The notes under the pieces are model-generated. The model did not search any database, was not told the origin of the DNA, and was given only the letters and a program-made list of their open reading frames with translations. A program made the position numbers and the translations under genes. A DNA stretch of 53,784 nucleotides from Actinomycetes bacterium. GTDB taxonomy: Bacteria > Actinomycetota > Acidimicrobiia > Acidimicrobiales > RAAP-2. Of this stretch, positions 24,972 through 36,147 are shown piece by piece (the stretch's first letter is position 1; the number at the start of each line of letters is the position of its first letter). The stretch spans positions 1-53,784 of the forward strand of contig JAJYWG010000353.1 in the NCBI GenBank assembly GCA_021791615.1. Direction: 5' to 3'.

Positions 24972-27389
24972 TCAGGATATCGGCGAGACCGCGCCGAGCG
25001 CGTCGGAAGACGGCGGGGGTCGCGTGGCCGTAGCGTCCGCGGAGTCAAGGGTGCCAGAACGAGGTCCGTCACCTCCCGTGGTGCCATCCCCGCCGCCAGA
25101 CGGGTTGACATCGGGGACGTGCCGACCCAGAGAGGACGGCCACCAGTTCCACCGACCCAGGAGCGCCACCATGGATGGGACAAGGACGGTGCGGACGAAG
25201 AACGTGTCGAGCAGGATGCCCACCGCCAGCCCAAAGCCGATCTCTCGGATGTCAGGCCCGCTCGCGCCAGACCCGCCGACGATCGCCAGGACCGCGAAGC
25301 TCCCAGCCAGGACCAGTCCCGCGGAGGTGACCGTCGGACCGGTCATCCCGACGGCCCGTACCACCGCCTGGCGGATCGGCCGATGATGAGCCTCCTCGCG
25401 GATCCGGGTCATCACGAGGATGTTGTAGTCCTCTCCCAATGCCAGGAGGAAGATGAACATGAGGAAGGGTAAGAGGAACACGATGCCCCCTTGGTGGCCG
25501 ATCTTCATGAAGAACACGACCGCCAGCCCGAGCGACGCCAGGTAGGACAGCACCACGCTGATGATGAGGTAGATGGGAGCGATCAGACTGCGCAAGACCA
25601 GGATCAGAACGATGCCGATGGCCAACACCGCCACAGGGATGATGTGACGGAGGTCGCCGCCCGAGATGTTGCTCACGTCATAGAGGGCCGGTGCTTCGCC
25701 GGCGACCCCGCTGGCCCTCGCACCGGCTTGGTGCGCGACCGATGCAACTGCAAGTCGAATGCCGGGTATCGCTTGGAGAGCGCCATTGGACTGGGGACCG
25801 CCGGCTTTCAGTCCCACTTCCCACTGAACCGTCGTCCCGGCAGCCGAGATGTAGCGGGCTGACGCGACATAGGCGTCGTAGAGCGCGGCCGGCACAGGCG
25901 AACCGGCTGGCGGTATCGGCGCCGTGCGCACGAGCTCCTGGGGCGGCACCCCAAGCTCGCGGTGCAGCGCGACCAGCTCCGCCCCGGTCACCGGTTTGCC
26001 GGTGGGATCGAGCGGCCCGGCAATGCTCGTGAATTTGCCGGTCCGCCGCAACCCCTCGGTGGCCACAGCGAGCGGTCCCGGATCGGTCCAGACCGATTGG
26101 GGGAACCTCATCACGACATTGGTGGGATTGGCGCTCGCCTGGGGGAAGTTCGCGCTGACCGCGGCGTTCCCCTTGGCGGCGTCGCTCCCCGCCGGTGCTG
26201 TGAGCTGTCCGCCAAACCCTCCCGATTTGAACCCGAAGGTGGCCACAGAGAGGGCACCGAAGACGATGATCCCGAGGCACAGGGTGGTCGCCGGTCGCTC
26301 GACCAGTCGCCCGGCAATCCTTCCCCACAGCCCATCTCCATGCCTCCGAGGCGCCGTGCTGCTCGGCCAGAAAGCCGCGCGCCCGAAGATCGCCAGGAGA
26401 GCCGGCAAGAGGGTGAGGCCCGCCAAGAGCATCACTGCGATCCCGATGGCCAAGGGAACTCCGAGGTCGTGATAGATGCCGAAAGAGGCGAGCAGGAGGG
26501 TCAGCAACGCAACGATCACGGTGGCCGCCGACGCGGTGATCGACTCGCCGACCCTGGCCATCGCCGTCGCGACGGCGTCGTGCGACGAACGTCCGGCGAG
26601 AAGCTCCTCTCTCACGCGAAAGACGAGGAAGAGCCCGTAGTCGGTCCCGGCACCCAGCAAGAGCACGATGAGGAGGATCTGCGTGAAGAACGAGATCTGC
26701 AGCCCATGCGCGCCGAGCTCGCCGATGATCGACCCGGAAAGGCCCAGGGCGAACAGGGGTCCGAGAAGGGTGATGAACGGAGCCAGCGCCGACCGGAAAA
26801 TGGCGAAGAGCAACACCAGGATGAACAGGATCGAGAAGAGCTGGATCTGGCTTCCCTGCTTGTTCGACTGCTTCTGGTTCGCCACGTTCGTCGCGACTTC
26901 ACCGGACAGGTGCACCTGGAGGTTGGCGGGCAGCGTTGCACTCGTGATCGCCTGCTGGAGATCGTCGACGAGCCTCTTGGTCCCTGTCTGGTCGAACGGC
27001 GTCACCGAGGAGAGCACCAGTATCTGGACAGCGCGGCCATCCGGCGCAGCGCCGAGGAACGTCGCTGCCTTGACCGTCGGCACCCGGCGCAGATCGACCG
27101 TGAGCTCTTTCACTGCCGCCCCGTCGGCGGACGTCAGGGTCGGTGCGCTGGTGACGGCCACTACCGGCACCTGGCTCTGCGACGTCGAGCCGATCAGGGG
27201 CTTCGCCAAGACAGCGGCTTGGTTGCTCGGCGCCGAGGCAGGAAGAAAAGCGCTGTTGTTGTCGTTGACCTGGCTCGCAAGCGAGGGAAAGGCGTGCACC
27301 GCCAAGATCGTGCCGACGATCCACACCGCGAGGATGATCCATCGCAGCTTGACCACGCCTCGTCCCAACGCGCCAAAGATCGCGCTCAT
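24972..27389 (-). CDS. MmpL-family RND transporter
   Basis: This 805-residue inner-membrane protein has two repeats of the MMPL domain. Each has an N-terminal helix (WIILAVWIVGTILAVHAF), an extracytoplasmic porter loop and a five-helix bundle. GAGTDYGLFLVFR and LGEDYNILVMTRIREE hold the Asp-Tyr pairs that carry protons. It probably exports a lipid or drug. It begins 16 nt after the MarR gene and should be controlled by it. The last 55 residues are a soluble Gly/Ser/Pro tail. Confidence 0.93.
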   Translation of the reverse strand: MSAIFGALGRGVVKLRWIILAVWIVGTILAVHAFPSLASQVNDNNSAFLPASAPSNQAAVLAKPLIGSTSQSQVPVVAVTSAPTLTSADGAAVKELTVDLRRVPTVKAATFLGAAPDGRAVQILVLSSVTPFDQTGTKRLVDDLQQAITSATLPANLQVHLSGEVATNVANQKQSNKQGSQIQLFSILFILVLLFAIFRSALAPFITLLGPLFALGLSGSIIGELGAHGLQISFFTQILLIVLLLGAGTDYGLFLVFRVREELLAGRSSHDAVATAMARVGESITASAATVIVALLTLLLASFGIYHDLGVPLAIGIAVMLLAGLTLLPALLAIFGRAAFWPSSTAPRRHGDGLWGRIAGRLVERPATTLCLGIIVFGALSVATFGFKSGGFGGQLTAPAGSDAAKGNAAVSANFPQASANPTNVVMRFPQSVWTDPGPLAVATEGLRRTGKFTSIAGPLDPTGKPVTGAELVALHRELGVPPQELVRTAPIPPAGSPVPAALYDAYVASARYISAAGTTVQWEVGLKAGGPQSNGALQAIPGIRLAVASVAHQAGARASGVAGEAPALYDVSNISGGDLRHIIPVAVLAIGIVLILVLRSLIAPIYLIISVVLSYLASLGLAVVFFMKIGHQGGIVFLLPFLMFIFLLALGEDYNILVMTRIREEAHHRPIRQAVVRAVGMTGPTVTSAGLVLAGSFAVLAIVGGSGASGPDIREIGFGLAVGILLDTFFVRTVLVPSMVALLGRWNWWPSSLGRHVPDVNPSGGGDGTTGGDGPRSGTLDSADATATRPPPSSDALGAVSPIS

Positions 27390-27405
27390 CGCTCACACTC
27401 CTGTC

Positions 27406-28107
27406 TCATTCTCTTGACGGATTCACTGTCGGTTTCACGGGTTCTCGTTCGGCAAACCCCGCAGCGGCTCTGGGTCTCGCCTGCGGGCGCCGAGGCGCCC
27501 CCTCCGAACCGGATGGGAAGGCGGCAGCGGCAGGGACAGAAGCGTCAGATGAGCCGGACGAGGTCCTGCCCACTTCCTCGGCAAGGAACCGCAGGCCCTG
27601 GACGAGGGCGGCGGCTCGCTCCTTTCCCATTCGCTCGAGTGCTCGGCGTAGTGGGGCCAGCTTCGACGCGAGCACTTCTTCGCTCTCACGCCGGTGTGCC
27701 GGAGCGACTGAGACGACCGTCCGGCGCCGATCGCCAGGGTCTTCTCGTCGTTCGACCAGACCTGCGTCGGCGAGCTGGGTGACCAGAAGGCTGGCCGTGC
27801 TCAATGCGAACCCCTCTTGGCGCGCCAGCTCCGAGACGCTCAAGGGTCCGTCCAGTGCGATGACGGCGAACACTCCGAGATGGCGGGGCGCCAGCTCTCC
27901 GGATCGCAGGAGCGTCTTGATGTGGCTGGGCGCCGCCTCTTCGTGACGGCTGTTGCGCATCAGGCGGGCAAACGACAGCAAGAGCTCGGAGGCCTGGTTG
28001 TCGAGGGTCGATCGACCCGCAGGTCTCGCAGGCGGTGCTGTCGCCGATCGACCCGAGCGCGTCGGGGGCTCCTCGAGCCCGGCGGGAGCTTTTCCGACGC
28101 CGTTCAT
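27406..28107 (-). CDS. MarR-family transcriptional regulator
   Basis: Residues of about 38-160 form the MarR winged helix: LAPRHLGVFAVIALDGPLSV, ELARQEGFALSTASLLVTQL (recognition helix) and RREDPGDRRRTVVSVAP (wing). Extra low-complexity segments lie at both ends (about 1-35 and 190-233). It is probably a ligand-responsive repressor of itself and the downstream transporter; its promoter contains a direct repeat that could be its operator. Confidence 0.92.
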   Translation of the reverse strand: MNGVGKAPAGLEEPPTRSGRSATAPPARPAGRSTLDNQASELLLSFARLMRNSRHEEAAPSHIKTLLRSGELAPRHLGVFAVIALDGPLSVSELARQEGFALSTASLLVTQLADAGLVERREDPGDRRRTVVSVAPAHRRESEEVLASKLAPLRRALERMGKERAAALVQGLRFLAEEVGRTSSGSSDASVPAAAAFPSGSEGAPRRPQARPRAAAGFAEREPVKPTVNPSRE

Positions 28108-28110
28108 AAA

Positions 28111-28140
28111 ACCACTATAGCAGAACTATATTGACTCAAA
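28111..28140 (-). promoter_or_regulatory. marR promoter with direct-repeat operator candidate
   Basis: On the minus strand TATAGT occurs at 28130-28125 and again at 28119-28114, 11 nt apart, about one helical turn. The downstream copy ends 6 nt before the MarR ATG at 28107 and fits a -10 box, so the transcript would be leaderless. The repeat is a plausible MarR binding site. The -35 match is weak. Confidence 0.5.
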
Positions 28141-28280
28141 ACTATTTCTTGGCGCTCCTTCGGGGATACTGGCAGCGGCGGCGAATCCGGGTCCGCTATC
28201 GTCGTGTCCGAAGAGCCAAAAAAACAGGCGTGCCGGGAAGACTGGTCGGCGATGCGAGACCTCCGGGCCTCGATCCTGTC

Positions 28281-29558
28281 ATGCCGACCCGTCCTTCTCC
28301 GACAGCACCTCGAACCCGCAGCGCGTCGCCTGGCGTTCCGGCCGGCATCGCCGGGGTCCTCCTCGTTTCGGCCGTCGCCGCCGCCATGTGCTGGAGCAAC
28401 CTGGCCAAGAGCTCGGCCGAGCACTTCTGGGCGACTGCGCTCCCCTCTCCCGGGCTGCCCCATGCCGACTTCGGTTCGATCGGAGGATGGGTCGACAACG
28501 GCCTCATGGCTGTGTTCTTCTTCGGCGTAGGCCTCGAAGTAGGACGCGAGCGAGCGCACGGTGCCCTGAGCGCCCACCGCCAGGCGATCCTTCCGGTCCT
28601 GGCAGCCCTCGGCGGCATGGGCGGTGCCGCTCTCACCTACTTCTGCACCTCCGTGCTCGCCGGTGGTGGTCCGGTGGCGCGAGGAGGTTGGGGCATCCCG
28701 ATGGCCACCGACGTGGCGTTCACGATGGCTGCGCTGGCACTCCTCGGCCATCGCGTTCCCCCCGAGCTCCGGGCGTTCGTCGTGTCGCTTGCCGTCGCGG
28801 ACGACGTGGCCTCGGTTGTGATCCTCGCGTTCGTCGCCCACCGGGAGATCCATATCTGGGCGCTGCTCGCGGCGGCGGCTGTCCTGGCGGCGACTGCTCT
28901 CTTCCGTCGCCGTACCGTGCGGGCGTGGTGGCCGTACGCAGCGGCAGCAGGGGTCTCGTGCGCGCTGTTCGCCTGGGCCGGCGTCGAACCTCCTCTCGCA
29001 GCAGCCTTCGTCGGCATGCTGGTGCCCCATGCCCAGGGGGCGTCTGCGCCGCAATCAGTGCGTGAGCCGGCGGGTTTGGGGAAGGGCGGTCCGGGGAGAC
29101 GCATTGAACCCTTCGTCGCCATGGTCTCGGCGCTGGTGGTGGTGCCGGTGTTCGTGCTCGCCAATGCCGGGTTCGTCTTGGACCTTCACCACCTCGACAC
29201 GCCTCGGGCGCGTCCGGTCGTGATCGGCATCCTCGCTGCACGCCTGCTGGGCAAGCCCGCTGGGATCTTCCTCGCCGTGCTCGTGGCCGTCTGCGCCAAG
29301 GCGGCGACCCTGCCTGGTCGGACCTCGTGGGCCCAAGTCCTCGGTGCAGCTGCGCTGTGCGGCATCGGGTTCACCGTTCCCCTGCTGTACGCCGCTGCCG
29401 AATTTTCGGGCTATCCGACGCTCTACGCAGCCGCCCAGGGAGGACTGCTGGCAGGAACGCTCTTGGCGTTCCTCGCCGGCGGGTCGATCCTCGCGTTTGC
29501 TCACCGCCGCCAGGCCGGTACCGTCCCGGGCTCGCCGGAACGGGCTGCTCAGACCTGA
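28281..29558 (+). CDS. nhaA: Na+/H+ antiporter NhaA
   Basis: This integral membrane exchanger has about 12 helices. [20 protein letters not shown] and [18 protein letters not shown] contain the paired aspartates that carry ions in NhaA. The ATG at 28281 gives 425 residues, near the family norm. An upstream in-frame TTG at 28131 would add 50 basic residues and run into the marR promoter, so it is less likely. The 3' end overlaps msrA by 10 nt on the other strand. Confidence 0.93.
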   Translation: MPTRPSPTAPRTRSASPGVPAGIAGVLLVSAVAAAMCWSNLAKSSAEHFWATALPSPGLPHADFGSIGGWVDNGLMAVFFFGVGLEVGRERAHGALSAHRQAILPVLAALGGMGGAALTYFCTSVLAGGGPVARGGWGIPMATDVAFTMAALALLGHRVPPELRAFVVSLAVADDVASVVILAFVAHREIHIWALLAAAAVLAATALFRRRTVRAWWPYAAAAGVSCALFAWAGVEPPLAAAFVGMLVPHAQGASAPQSVREPAGLGKGGPGRRIEPFVAMVSALVVVPVFVLANAGFVLDLHHLDTPRARPVVIGILAARLLGKPAGIFLAVLVAVCAKAATLPGRTSWAQVLGAAALCGIGFTVPLLYAAAEFSGYPTLYAAAQGGLLAGTLLAFLAGGSILAFAHRRQAGTVPGSPERAAQT

Positions 29559-30229
29559 TCTTCGCCCGAACGCGTGCCCGGGGGGATGATCGGGCACGCG
29601 ACCCCGGTGCCGCCGAGACCGCAGTAGCCATTCGGGTTCGCAGCGAGGTACTGCTGGTGGTAGCCCTCGGCGTAGTAGAAATCGGCCGCAGGGGCCACCT
29701 CGGTGGTCACCGGGCTCCCCCGCCCCGCCGATGCCAGCGCCTCGCCGTAGCGCACCACGGCATCGGTCGCCAAGCGGTACTGCGCTTCATTGGTGGTGAA
29801 CACCGCAGAGCGGTACTGCGTCCCGACGTCGTTGCCCTGGCGCATCCCTTGCGTCGGATCGTGGCCCTCGAAGAACAGACGAAGAAGGTCTCCGTAGCTG
29901 ACGACGAGCGGATCGAAGACGCAGAGCACCGTCTCGGCGTGGCCGGTACGCCCTGAGCACACCTCCTCGTAGGTGGGATTGGGAGTGGAACCCCCGGAGT
30001 AACCCACCGCGGTGCTGTAGACGCCCTTGAGCTGCCAGAAGATACGCTCCGCCCCCCAGAAGCAGCCCATTGCCACCATCGCCTGTTCGAGACCCGAGGG
30101 GAATGGGGGTCGCAGGGGCGTCCCGAGGACGAGGTGGCGATCGGGCACGCGCACTGGCTCGCCACGCCCCGCCGGAGCATCATCTCGGCCTCCGCTCCGT
30201 CCCGCCGCTCTCGTTGCGAACAGTCCCAC
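29549..30229 (-). CDS. msrA: Peptide methionine sulfoxide reductase A
   Basis: This enzyme reduces methionine-S-sulfoxide in damaged proteins. [20 protein letters not shown] has the catalytic cysteine, and [20 protein letters not shown] and [12 protein letters not shown] are family motifs. The C-terminal [14 protein letters not shown] holds candidate recycling cysteines. The GTG at 30229 gives 226 residues with the long N-terminus ([20 protein letters not shown]) usual in actinobacteria. Confidence 0.95.
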   Translation of the reverse strand: MGLFATRAAGRSGGRDDAPAGRGEPVRVPDRHLVLGTPLRPPFPSGLEQAMVAMGCFWGAERIFWQLKGVYSTAVGYSGGSTPNPTYEEVCSGRTGHAETVLCVFDPLVVSYGDLLRLFFEGHDPTQGMRQGNDVGTQYRSAVFTTNEAQYRLATDAVVRYGEALASAGRGSPVTTEVAPAADFYYAEGYHQQYLAANPNGYCGLGGTGVACPIIPPGTRSGEDQV

Positions 30230-30388
30230 CGCGTCCCTTCCATCTCAAGCCAGCGGCCGTCTTGCGCCCATCAAGGCTCGCCCCAGCCTAACGGTGGCTG
30301 CGGCTCCGGCTGGCCGGCCGCCAAACCGCTAGAGTCGGCGCCACGGGCGGCGCTCCGCTCGTGATCTCAGCACCCTTCCCACGCGACC

Positions 30389-31378
<990 letters not shown>

Positions 31379-31421
31379 TCCTCGCGTGTTCCCCCATGCA
31401 ATCAACGCTGGAGACTGAACG

Positions 31422-32303
31422 ATGACCACTGCCGTCGAGAACCAACCTCCGCTTCATATCACGCTCAAGCCCACCCGCACGGCGATGGGATCGAGCCGGA
31501 CGGCTCTTGGCGCTCTCATGCTGCGCGATCTCGTTGTGCTCAAGAAGAATTTCGGTGAGTTCGTGATCCGGACTCTCGTCCAGCCTTTTCTGCTGTGCTT
31601 CGTCTTCCTCTACGTCTTTCCGAAGATTGGCCAGGGGATCGGCGGAGGCGGCGGGGCCGCGGCAGAGTCCGGGTTCGCCACGGTCTTGGTTCCCGGCGTC
31701 GTCGGGATCTCGATCATGTTCCAGGGAATCCAAGCTGTGGCAATGCAGATGGCCCAGGAGTTCGGTTTCACCCGCGAGATCGAAGACCGCGTCCAAGCAC
31801 CGTGCCCGATATGGCTGGTCGCACTCTCCAAGGTCCTCTCGGGATCGGTGCAGGGATTGATCTCGGCCGCCATCGTGCTCCCCATTGCATCAGTCGTCCA
31901 TGCCTCGGGTGTCGAGGCACACCTTTCGCTGCATTGGTGGTTCATCGTGACGATCGTTCCTCTTGCGTGCATCGCGATGTCGTCTCTCGGACTGCTGCTT
32001 GGTACGTCATTCGAGCCGCGCAACATCGGCCTCATGTTCGGCTTCGTCGTCCTCCCCATCACCTTTCTCGGCGGCACGTACTACCAGTGGACGAGGCTCA
32101 CGCCGGTGAAGATCGGAGGATGGCACTGGCTTCAGACGATCGTCCTGGTCAACCCGTTGATCTACGTGAACGAGGGAATGAGAGCTGCTTTTACCGACGC
32201 CTCTCACATGCACCTGTACATCATCTACCCCGTCCTTCTCGGATTCTGCACCTTGTTCCTCGGTCTCGGGCTGCGGAATTTTCGCCGGCGCGTCCTGTCC
32301 TGA
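31422..32303 (+). CDS. ABC-2 type permease, DrrB-like
   Basis: This 293-residue protein has six predicted membrane helices, including FVIRTLVQPFLLCFVFLYVF and GLISAAIVLPIASVVHA, and the ABC-2 motif region FLGGTYYQWTRLTP before the last two helices. It pairs with the ATPase just upstream. The substrate is unknown. The N-terminal 40 residues are cytoplasmic. Confidence 0.9.
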   Translation: MTTAVENQPPLHITLKPTRTAMGSSRTALGALMLRDLVVLKKNFGEFVIRTLVQPFLLCFVFLYVFPKIGQGIGGGGGAAAESGFATVLVPGVVGISIMFQGIQAVAMQMAQEFGFTREIEDRVQAPCPIWLVALSKVLSGSVQGLISAAIVLPIASVVHASGVEAHLSLHWWFIVTIVPLACIAMSSLGLLLGTSFEPRNIGLMFGFVVLPITFLGGTYYQWTRLTPVKIGGWHWLQTIVLVNPLIYVNEGMRAAFTDASHMHLYIIYPVLLGFCTLFLGLGLRNFRRRVLS

Positions 32304-32352
32304 CCGAGCGCGTGATGGCGGCTGCCACTGGCTGTAGCGAGGCCGTGTAGCG

Positions 32353-33477
32353 ATGTTCCCAGCCGCGTTCGACCTGCATGGGCGCCTGGTCAGGCTCGAA
32401 CCACTGAGTCCGTCCCACGCTTCGGACCTTGCCCAAGCCGCGGAAGAGGACCGCTCGACCTACGCGTACACGTGGGTGCCCAGGGCATCGGAAGTCGAGC
32501 GCTATATCGGAGCCCAACGAGCCCGGGCCGATGCCGGAGAGATGCTCCCGTTCGCGCAAGTCCGCTCCGTCGATGGCAAGGCCGTTGGGTGCACTGCGTA
32601 CTGCAATCCCCGGCCTTGGCCTGATCGCCAAGAGATGGCGGCAGTCGAGATCGGCTACACCTGGTTGGCATCGTCGGCGCAGCACACCGGGATCAATGTC
32701 GAATCCAAGCTCCTTCTCTTGGCCCATGCTTTCGAGCGGTGGGGAGTGGCGCGCGTCGACATCAAGACCGACGTCCGCAACCTGCGATCGCGCCGTGCCA
32801 TCGAGAAACTCGGTGCACAGTTCGAAGGGATCCTGCGGAACTGGTCACAGTCGTGGGCCGCCGGCGAAGAAGGGCACCTCAGGGACTCGGCCATGTACTC
32901 GGTCATCCGCGCAGACTGGGCCGCTTGCTCGCAGCACTTAAAGGCCCGGCTGTCCAGCAACCGGCATGTACGCCAGAGCCAGATCTCGATCGGGATGGGG
33001 AACGCGACGCCGGACGCGCCACGTACCGGCCAACGTGCCCAGCCTGGAGCCATCACGTCGGCGCAGGAAGCCGTCGATGCACTTCGACATCACGGCTCCC
33101 GGATCACCGCTTCACGGCGATTCCTGATCGAAGCGCTGTTCGCATCGGGCGCTCATCGCACGGTGGAGCAATTGGCAGCCGATGTCCAAGAGCAAGTTCC
33201 CGACGTGCACCTGTCGACGATCTATCGGAATCTCGACGAGCTCGAGCGTCTGGGGATCGTGACCCATACTCATCTCGGGCACGGTCCAGCGACGTATCAC
33301 GTGGCCTCTGCGGCGCATGGGCATTTCGTATGCACTGACTGCGGTGCGATGGTCGAAGTTCCGCCAGTAGTCTTCTCCGGCCTGGTGGAGACGGCTGCCT
33401 CAACGTACGGCTTCCGAGTCGATTCCCAGCACTCGGCCGTCCTCGGTCGCTGCCGTACGTGTGCGGGCGACGGCTGA
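32353..33477 (+). CDS. GNAT acetyltransferase fused in frame to a Fur-family regulator
   Basis: One uninterrupted frame of 374 codons has two domains. Residues 1-195 are a RimJ/RimL-type GNAT (LVRLEPLSPSHASDL, then AVEIGYTWLASSAQHTGINV and VDIKTDVRNLRSRRAIEKLG). Residues of about 235-370 are a Fur/PerR-type protein: a winged helix (ITASRRFLIEALFASGAHRT, VHLSTIYRNLDELERLGIV) and a metal domain (HGHFVCTDCG, GRCRTC) with cysteines 327, 330, 367 and 370. A separate Fur could start at the internal ATG at 32995, whose ribosome site is weak. It follows the ABC exporter by 50 nt. Confidence 0.8.
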   Translation: MFPAAFDLHGRLVRLEPLSPSHASDLAQAAEEDRSTYAYTWVPRASEVERYIGAQRARADAGEMLPFAQVRSVDGKAVGCTAYCNPRPWPDRQEMAAVEIGYTWLASSAQHTGINVESKLLLLAHAFERWGVARVDIKTDVRNLRSRRAIEKLGAQFEGILRNWSQSWAAGEEGHLRDSAMYSVIRADWAACSQHLKARLSSNRHVRQSQISIGMGNATPDAPRTGQRAQPGAITSAQEAVDALRHHGSRITASRRFLIEALFASGAHRTVEQLAADVQEQVPDVHLSTIYRNLDELERLGIVTHTHLGHGPATYHVASAAHGHFVCTDCGAMVEVPPVVFSGLVETAASTYGFRVDSQHSAVLGRCRTCAGDG

Positions 33478-33485
33478 GCCTCTTG

Positions 33486-33499
33486 GGGCCGGCCGGCCC
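33486..33499. terminator. GC-rich hairpin between convergent genes
   Basis: GGGCCGGCCGGCCC is a perfect 14-nt palindrome in the 45-nt gap between the GNAT-Fur gene and the convergent sulfatase gene. It has no T tract, so it is only a candidate bidirectional terminator. Confidence 0.35.
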
Positions 33500-33522
33500 G
33501 GTGCGTTGGCGGTGCGCAGAGG

Positions 33523-35904
33523 TCATTGCTCCGAGAGGATCGCTGCCAGTTCGGAGAGAAGATCTCTGACTACCGGGCCATTCACGATCACCTCTGCACG
33601 AGTGATCATCCCGTTGAACGGAAAGGGTGCCCGATAACCGGTACCGACCGCAGGTCCCCACTCGTAGCCGCAGGTCAGGCCGATGCCAGTGCCGTTGAAC
33701 CCCGAGGGGGTGAAGCGTTCGATCTCGCCACGCGCGACATCCTCTCCGTCAAGGTGCAGCGTGCCGATGCCCGACAACCCCTCTCCCACGCTCCTGGGCG
33801 CCTTCTCGAAGTCGAAACGGAGGATGTGGCGACCGGGGACGAGCGCGACCGGCGCGGCAATGACGTCCTGACGTTTGCCGTAGAGGTTGTGGACGTAACG
33901 CAATTGACCGTCGAGGAGGTGGAGTGACCAGCCCCCGAGCACCGAACCCATGGCAATCAGTACGCCTTGTGGAACGACGCCGTCCGGGACTTCGACTTCG
34001 ACGACAAGACTGTGCGAACGGTTCCGGACGTTCACGGCCACCGGCTCGGGCACCTGGGATCCTCCTGGGAAGTACCGAAACCGTGTGCGAGGAGGCAGGC
34101 TGCTGGGCTTGGGGTGAGCCAAGGTCCACAGGACCCTGTTGTCGAGCGGAAGGACCTGGTTCCGCTCGGCCTCGAGCCACCAACGATCCACCAGCTCCCG
34201 GACACGATCGGGCTCATCGGCCGACAGGTCACGCGTCTCCGAAAGGTCCTCCCTCAAGTTGTAGAGCTCCCACACGTCCTCGTCGAACGGCGCGTTGGGA
34301 TCGAGACCATCGTCGTAGAGCGGGCCGACCGGATGGAAAGTGACGGCTTTCCATCCGCCGTGGTAAATGGCGCGGGAGCCGAACATCTCGAAGTACTGGG
34401 TGACGTGCTGTTCGGGAGCTCCTGCGCCCTCGGGGCCGAGGAGGTAAGCGAAGCTCACGCCGTCGAGTGGGCTCTGAGGGACTGTGTCGATCACTTCAGG
34501 CGCCTCGATCCCGACCAGCTCGAGCACCGTCGGTACGACGTCGATAGCGTGAGTGAACTGGTGGCGCACCCCCTTGCCCGACACGGGCATCCCCCCGCTC
34601 CAGCGCACGATGCAGGGATCGGCGACACCTCCCTGATGGACTTCTCGCTTCCACCGCTTGAACGGCGTGTTCCCGGCCATCGTCCAACCCCACGGATAAT
34701 TGTTGTGGGTCGACGGACCACCGATCTCGTCAAGGCGCCCCAGCATCTCGTGGACACCCGCCGGATCAAAATTCGACAACCGGATGTCGTTGATGGAACC
34801 CTCGGGCCCGCCTTCGGCACTTGCGCCGTTGTCGGAGACCACGATGACGAGCGTCTCGTCCAGCTCGCCGAGATCATCGATGAAGCGAAGTACCCGGCCG
34901 ATCTGCTCGTCGGTGTACGACAAGAAGGCGGCGAAGCACTCCATGAACCGGGCCGCGAGCGATTGTTGCTGCTGGTCGAGGTCGTCCCAGGCCGGGACCC
35001 AGGGGGGGCGCGGCGAGAGCTTCGTGCCCGCCGGGAGAAGGCCCATGTCGAGCTGTCGGGCGTAGGCCGCCTCTCGCCATGCGTCCCATCCGCAGTCGAA
35101 ATGGCCGCGATAGCGGGCGATCCACTCAGCCGGTGCCTGGTGGGGTGAATGGCACGCGCCGGTGGCGAAATAGAGAAAGAAGGGTCGTTGCGCGTCCACA
35201 GCCCGCAAGTCGGCAAGCTGCTCGATCGCCCGATCGGCCAGATCAGCGCTTAGGTGGTACCCCTCCTCAGGCAGCTTCGGGGGACGGACCGAGTGATTGT
35301 CGTGGTAGAGCGCTGGAACGAACTGGTGGGTCTCACCCCCGTGAAACCCGTACCAGCGGTCGAATCCTCGAGCGAGAGGCCACGTGCGGCGGGGTGCCGC
35401 CATGTGCGTCTCGTCGTCGGGGGTGAGGTGCCACTTCCCGATCGCATACGTCGCGTAGCCGTGGGCCCTCAGGATCTCCGAGAGAAAGCCGTTTTCCTTG
35501 GGCGGTCTCCCCCAATAGCCGGGGAAGCCGGTCGCGAGGTCGGCAACCCTCCCCATGGCGTTGCGATGGTGGTTGCGTCCCGTGAGCAAGCACGCCCTCG
35601 TCGGAGAGCACAGCGCGGTCGTACGGAAATTGGCTAGGCGGACGCCAGCGGCTGCCTGCGCGTCGAGCACTGGGGTCGCGATATCAGACCCGTAACATCC
35701 GAGCTGGGCATAACCCACGTCATCGAGGACGATCAAGGCAACGTTCGGCGCTCCTGGCGGCCAGGTCGGCTCCTCAGGCCACCACGGCTTCGAGTCACGC
35801 CAATCGCGGCCGATGCGCCCCTTCGTCGATCCGCCACCCCCACCAGCCATGCCACCCCCACCAGCCATGCCGGACCCTTGCTCACCTTGCACCGGTGCTC
35901 CCAT
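33523..35904 (-). CDS. Large arylsulfatase, Cys-type
   Basis: This 793-residue sulfatase has NVALIVLDDVGYAQLGCYG (metal aspartates) and CSPTRACLLTGRNHHRN, the C-x-P-x-R site whose Cys becomes formylglycine. AIGKWHLTPDDETH and VIVVSDNGASAEGG complete the site. A C-terminal beta-rich domain of about 200 residues follows. The N-terminus has two copies of an 18-bp repeat (35833-35868) encoding MAGGGG-type units and no clear signal peptide. A maturing enzyme is needed; the neighbouring EgtB has the related fold but is not that enzyme. Confidence 0.92.
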   Translation of the reverse strand: MGAPVQGEQGSGMAGGGGMAGGGGGSTKGRIGRDWRDSKPWWPEEPTWPPGAPNVALIVLDDVGYAQLGCYGSDIATPVLDAQAAAGVRLANFRTTALCSPTRACLLTGRNHHRNAMGRVADLATGFPGYWGRPPKENGFLSEILRAHGYATYAIGKWHLTPDDETHMAAPRRTWPLARGFDRWYGFHGGETHQFVPALYHDNHSVRPPKLPEEGYHLSADLADRAIEQLADLRAVDAQRPFFLYFATGACHSPHQAPAEWIARYRGHFDCGWDAWREAAYARQLDMGLLPAGTKLSPRPPWVPAWDDLDQQQQSLAARFMECFAAFLSYTDEQIGRVLRFIDDLGELDETLVIVVSDNGASAEGGPEGSINDIRLSNFDPAGVHEMLGRLDEIGGPSTHNNYPWGWTMAGNTPFKRWKREVHQGGVADPCIVRWSGGMPVSGKGVRHQFTHAIDVVPTVLELVGIEAPEVIDTVPQSPLDGVSFAYLLGPEGAGAPEQHVTQYFEMFGSRAIYHGGWKAVTFHPVGPLYDDGLDPNAPFDEDVWELYNLREDLSETRDLSADEPDRVRELVDRWWLEAERNQVLPLDNRVLWTLAHPKPSSLPPRTRFRYFPGGSQVPEPVAVNVRNRSHSLVVEVEVPDGVVPQGVLIAMGSVLGGWSLHLLDGQLRYVHNLYGKRQDVIAAPVALVPGRHILRFDFEKAPRSVGEGLSGIGTLHLDGEDVARGEIERFTPSGFNGTGIGLTCGYEWGPAVGTGYRAPFPFNGMITRAEVIVNGPVVRDLLSELAAILSEQ
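35833..35868. repeat. Two-copy 18-bp repeat at the sulfatase N-terminus
   Basis: GCCACCCCCACCAGCCAT occurs twice back to back. On the coding strand it encodes MAGGGG units ahead of the catalytic domain. The period is six codons. Confidence 0.85.
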
Positions 35905-36147
35905 TGGGCATTCCTCCCCAGATCAGACCTCGTGAACGAGCATGCCATCTTTTCCTCGTGCCCACCCATTGGCAGCCTGGGAGGTCTTCTCACTGCCGAG
36001 CACGCCTTCCCGCCGTGTCCCGGTCGCGGCCAGCACTCGTGCTCGTCGCGGCTACCTTGGTCGCGTTACTTCATACGTGGTTTGGTCGCACTGCAGGGGA
36101 ACTGCCAACAACGATCGACGCGTCGTACTCGAGAGAGCTGAACGGCA

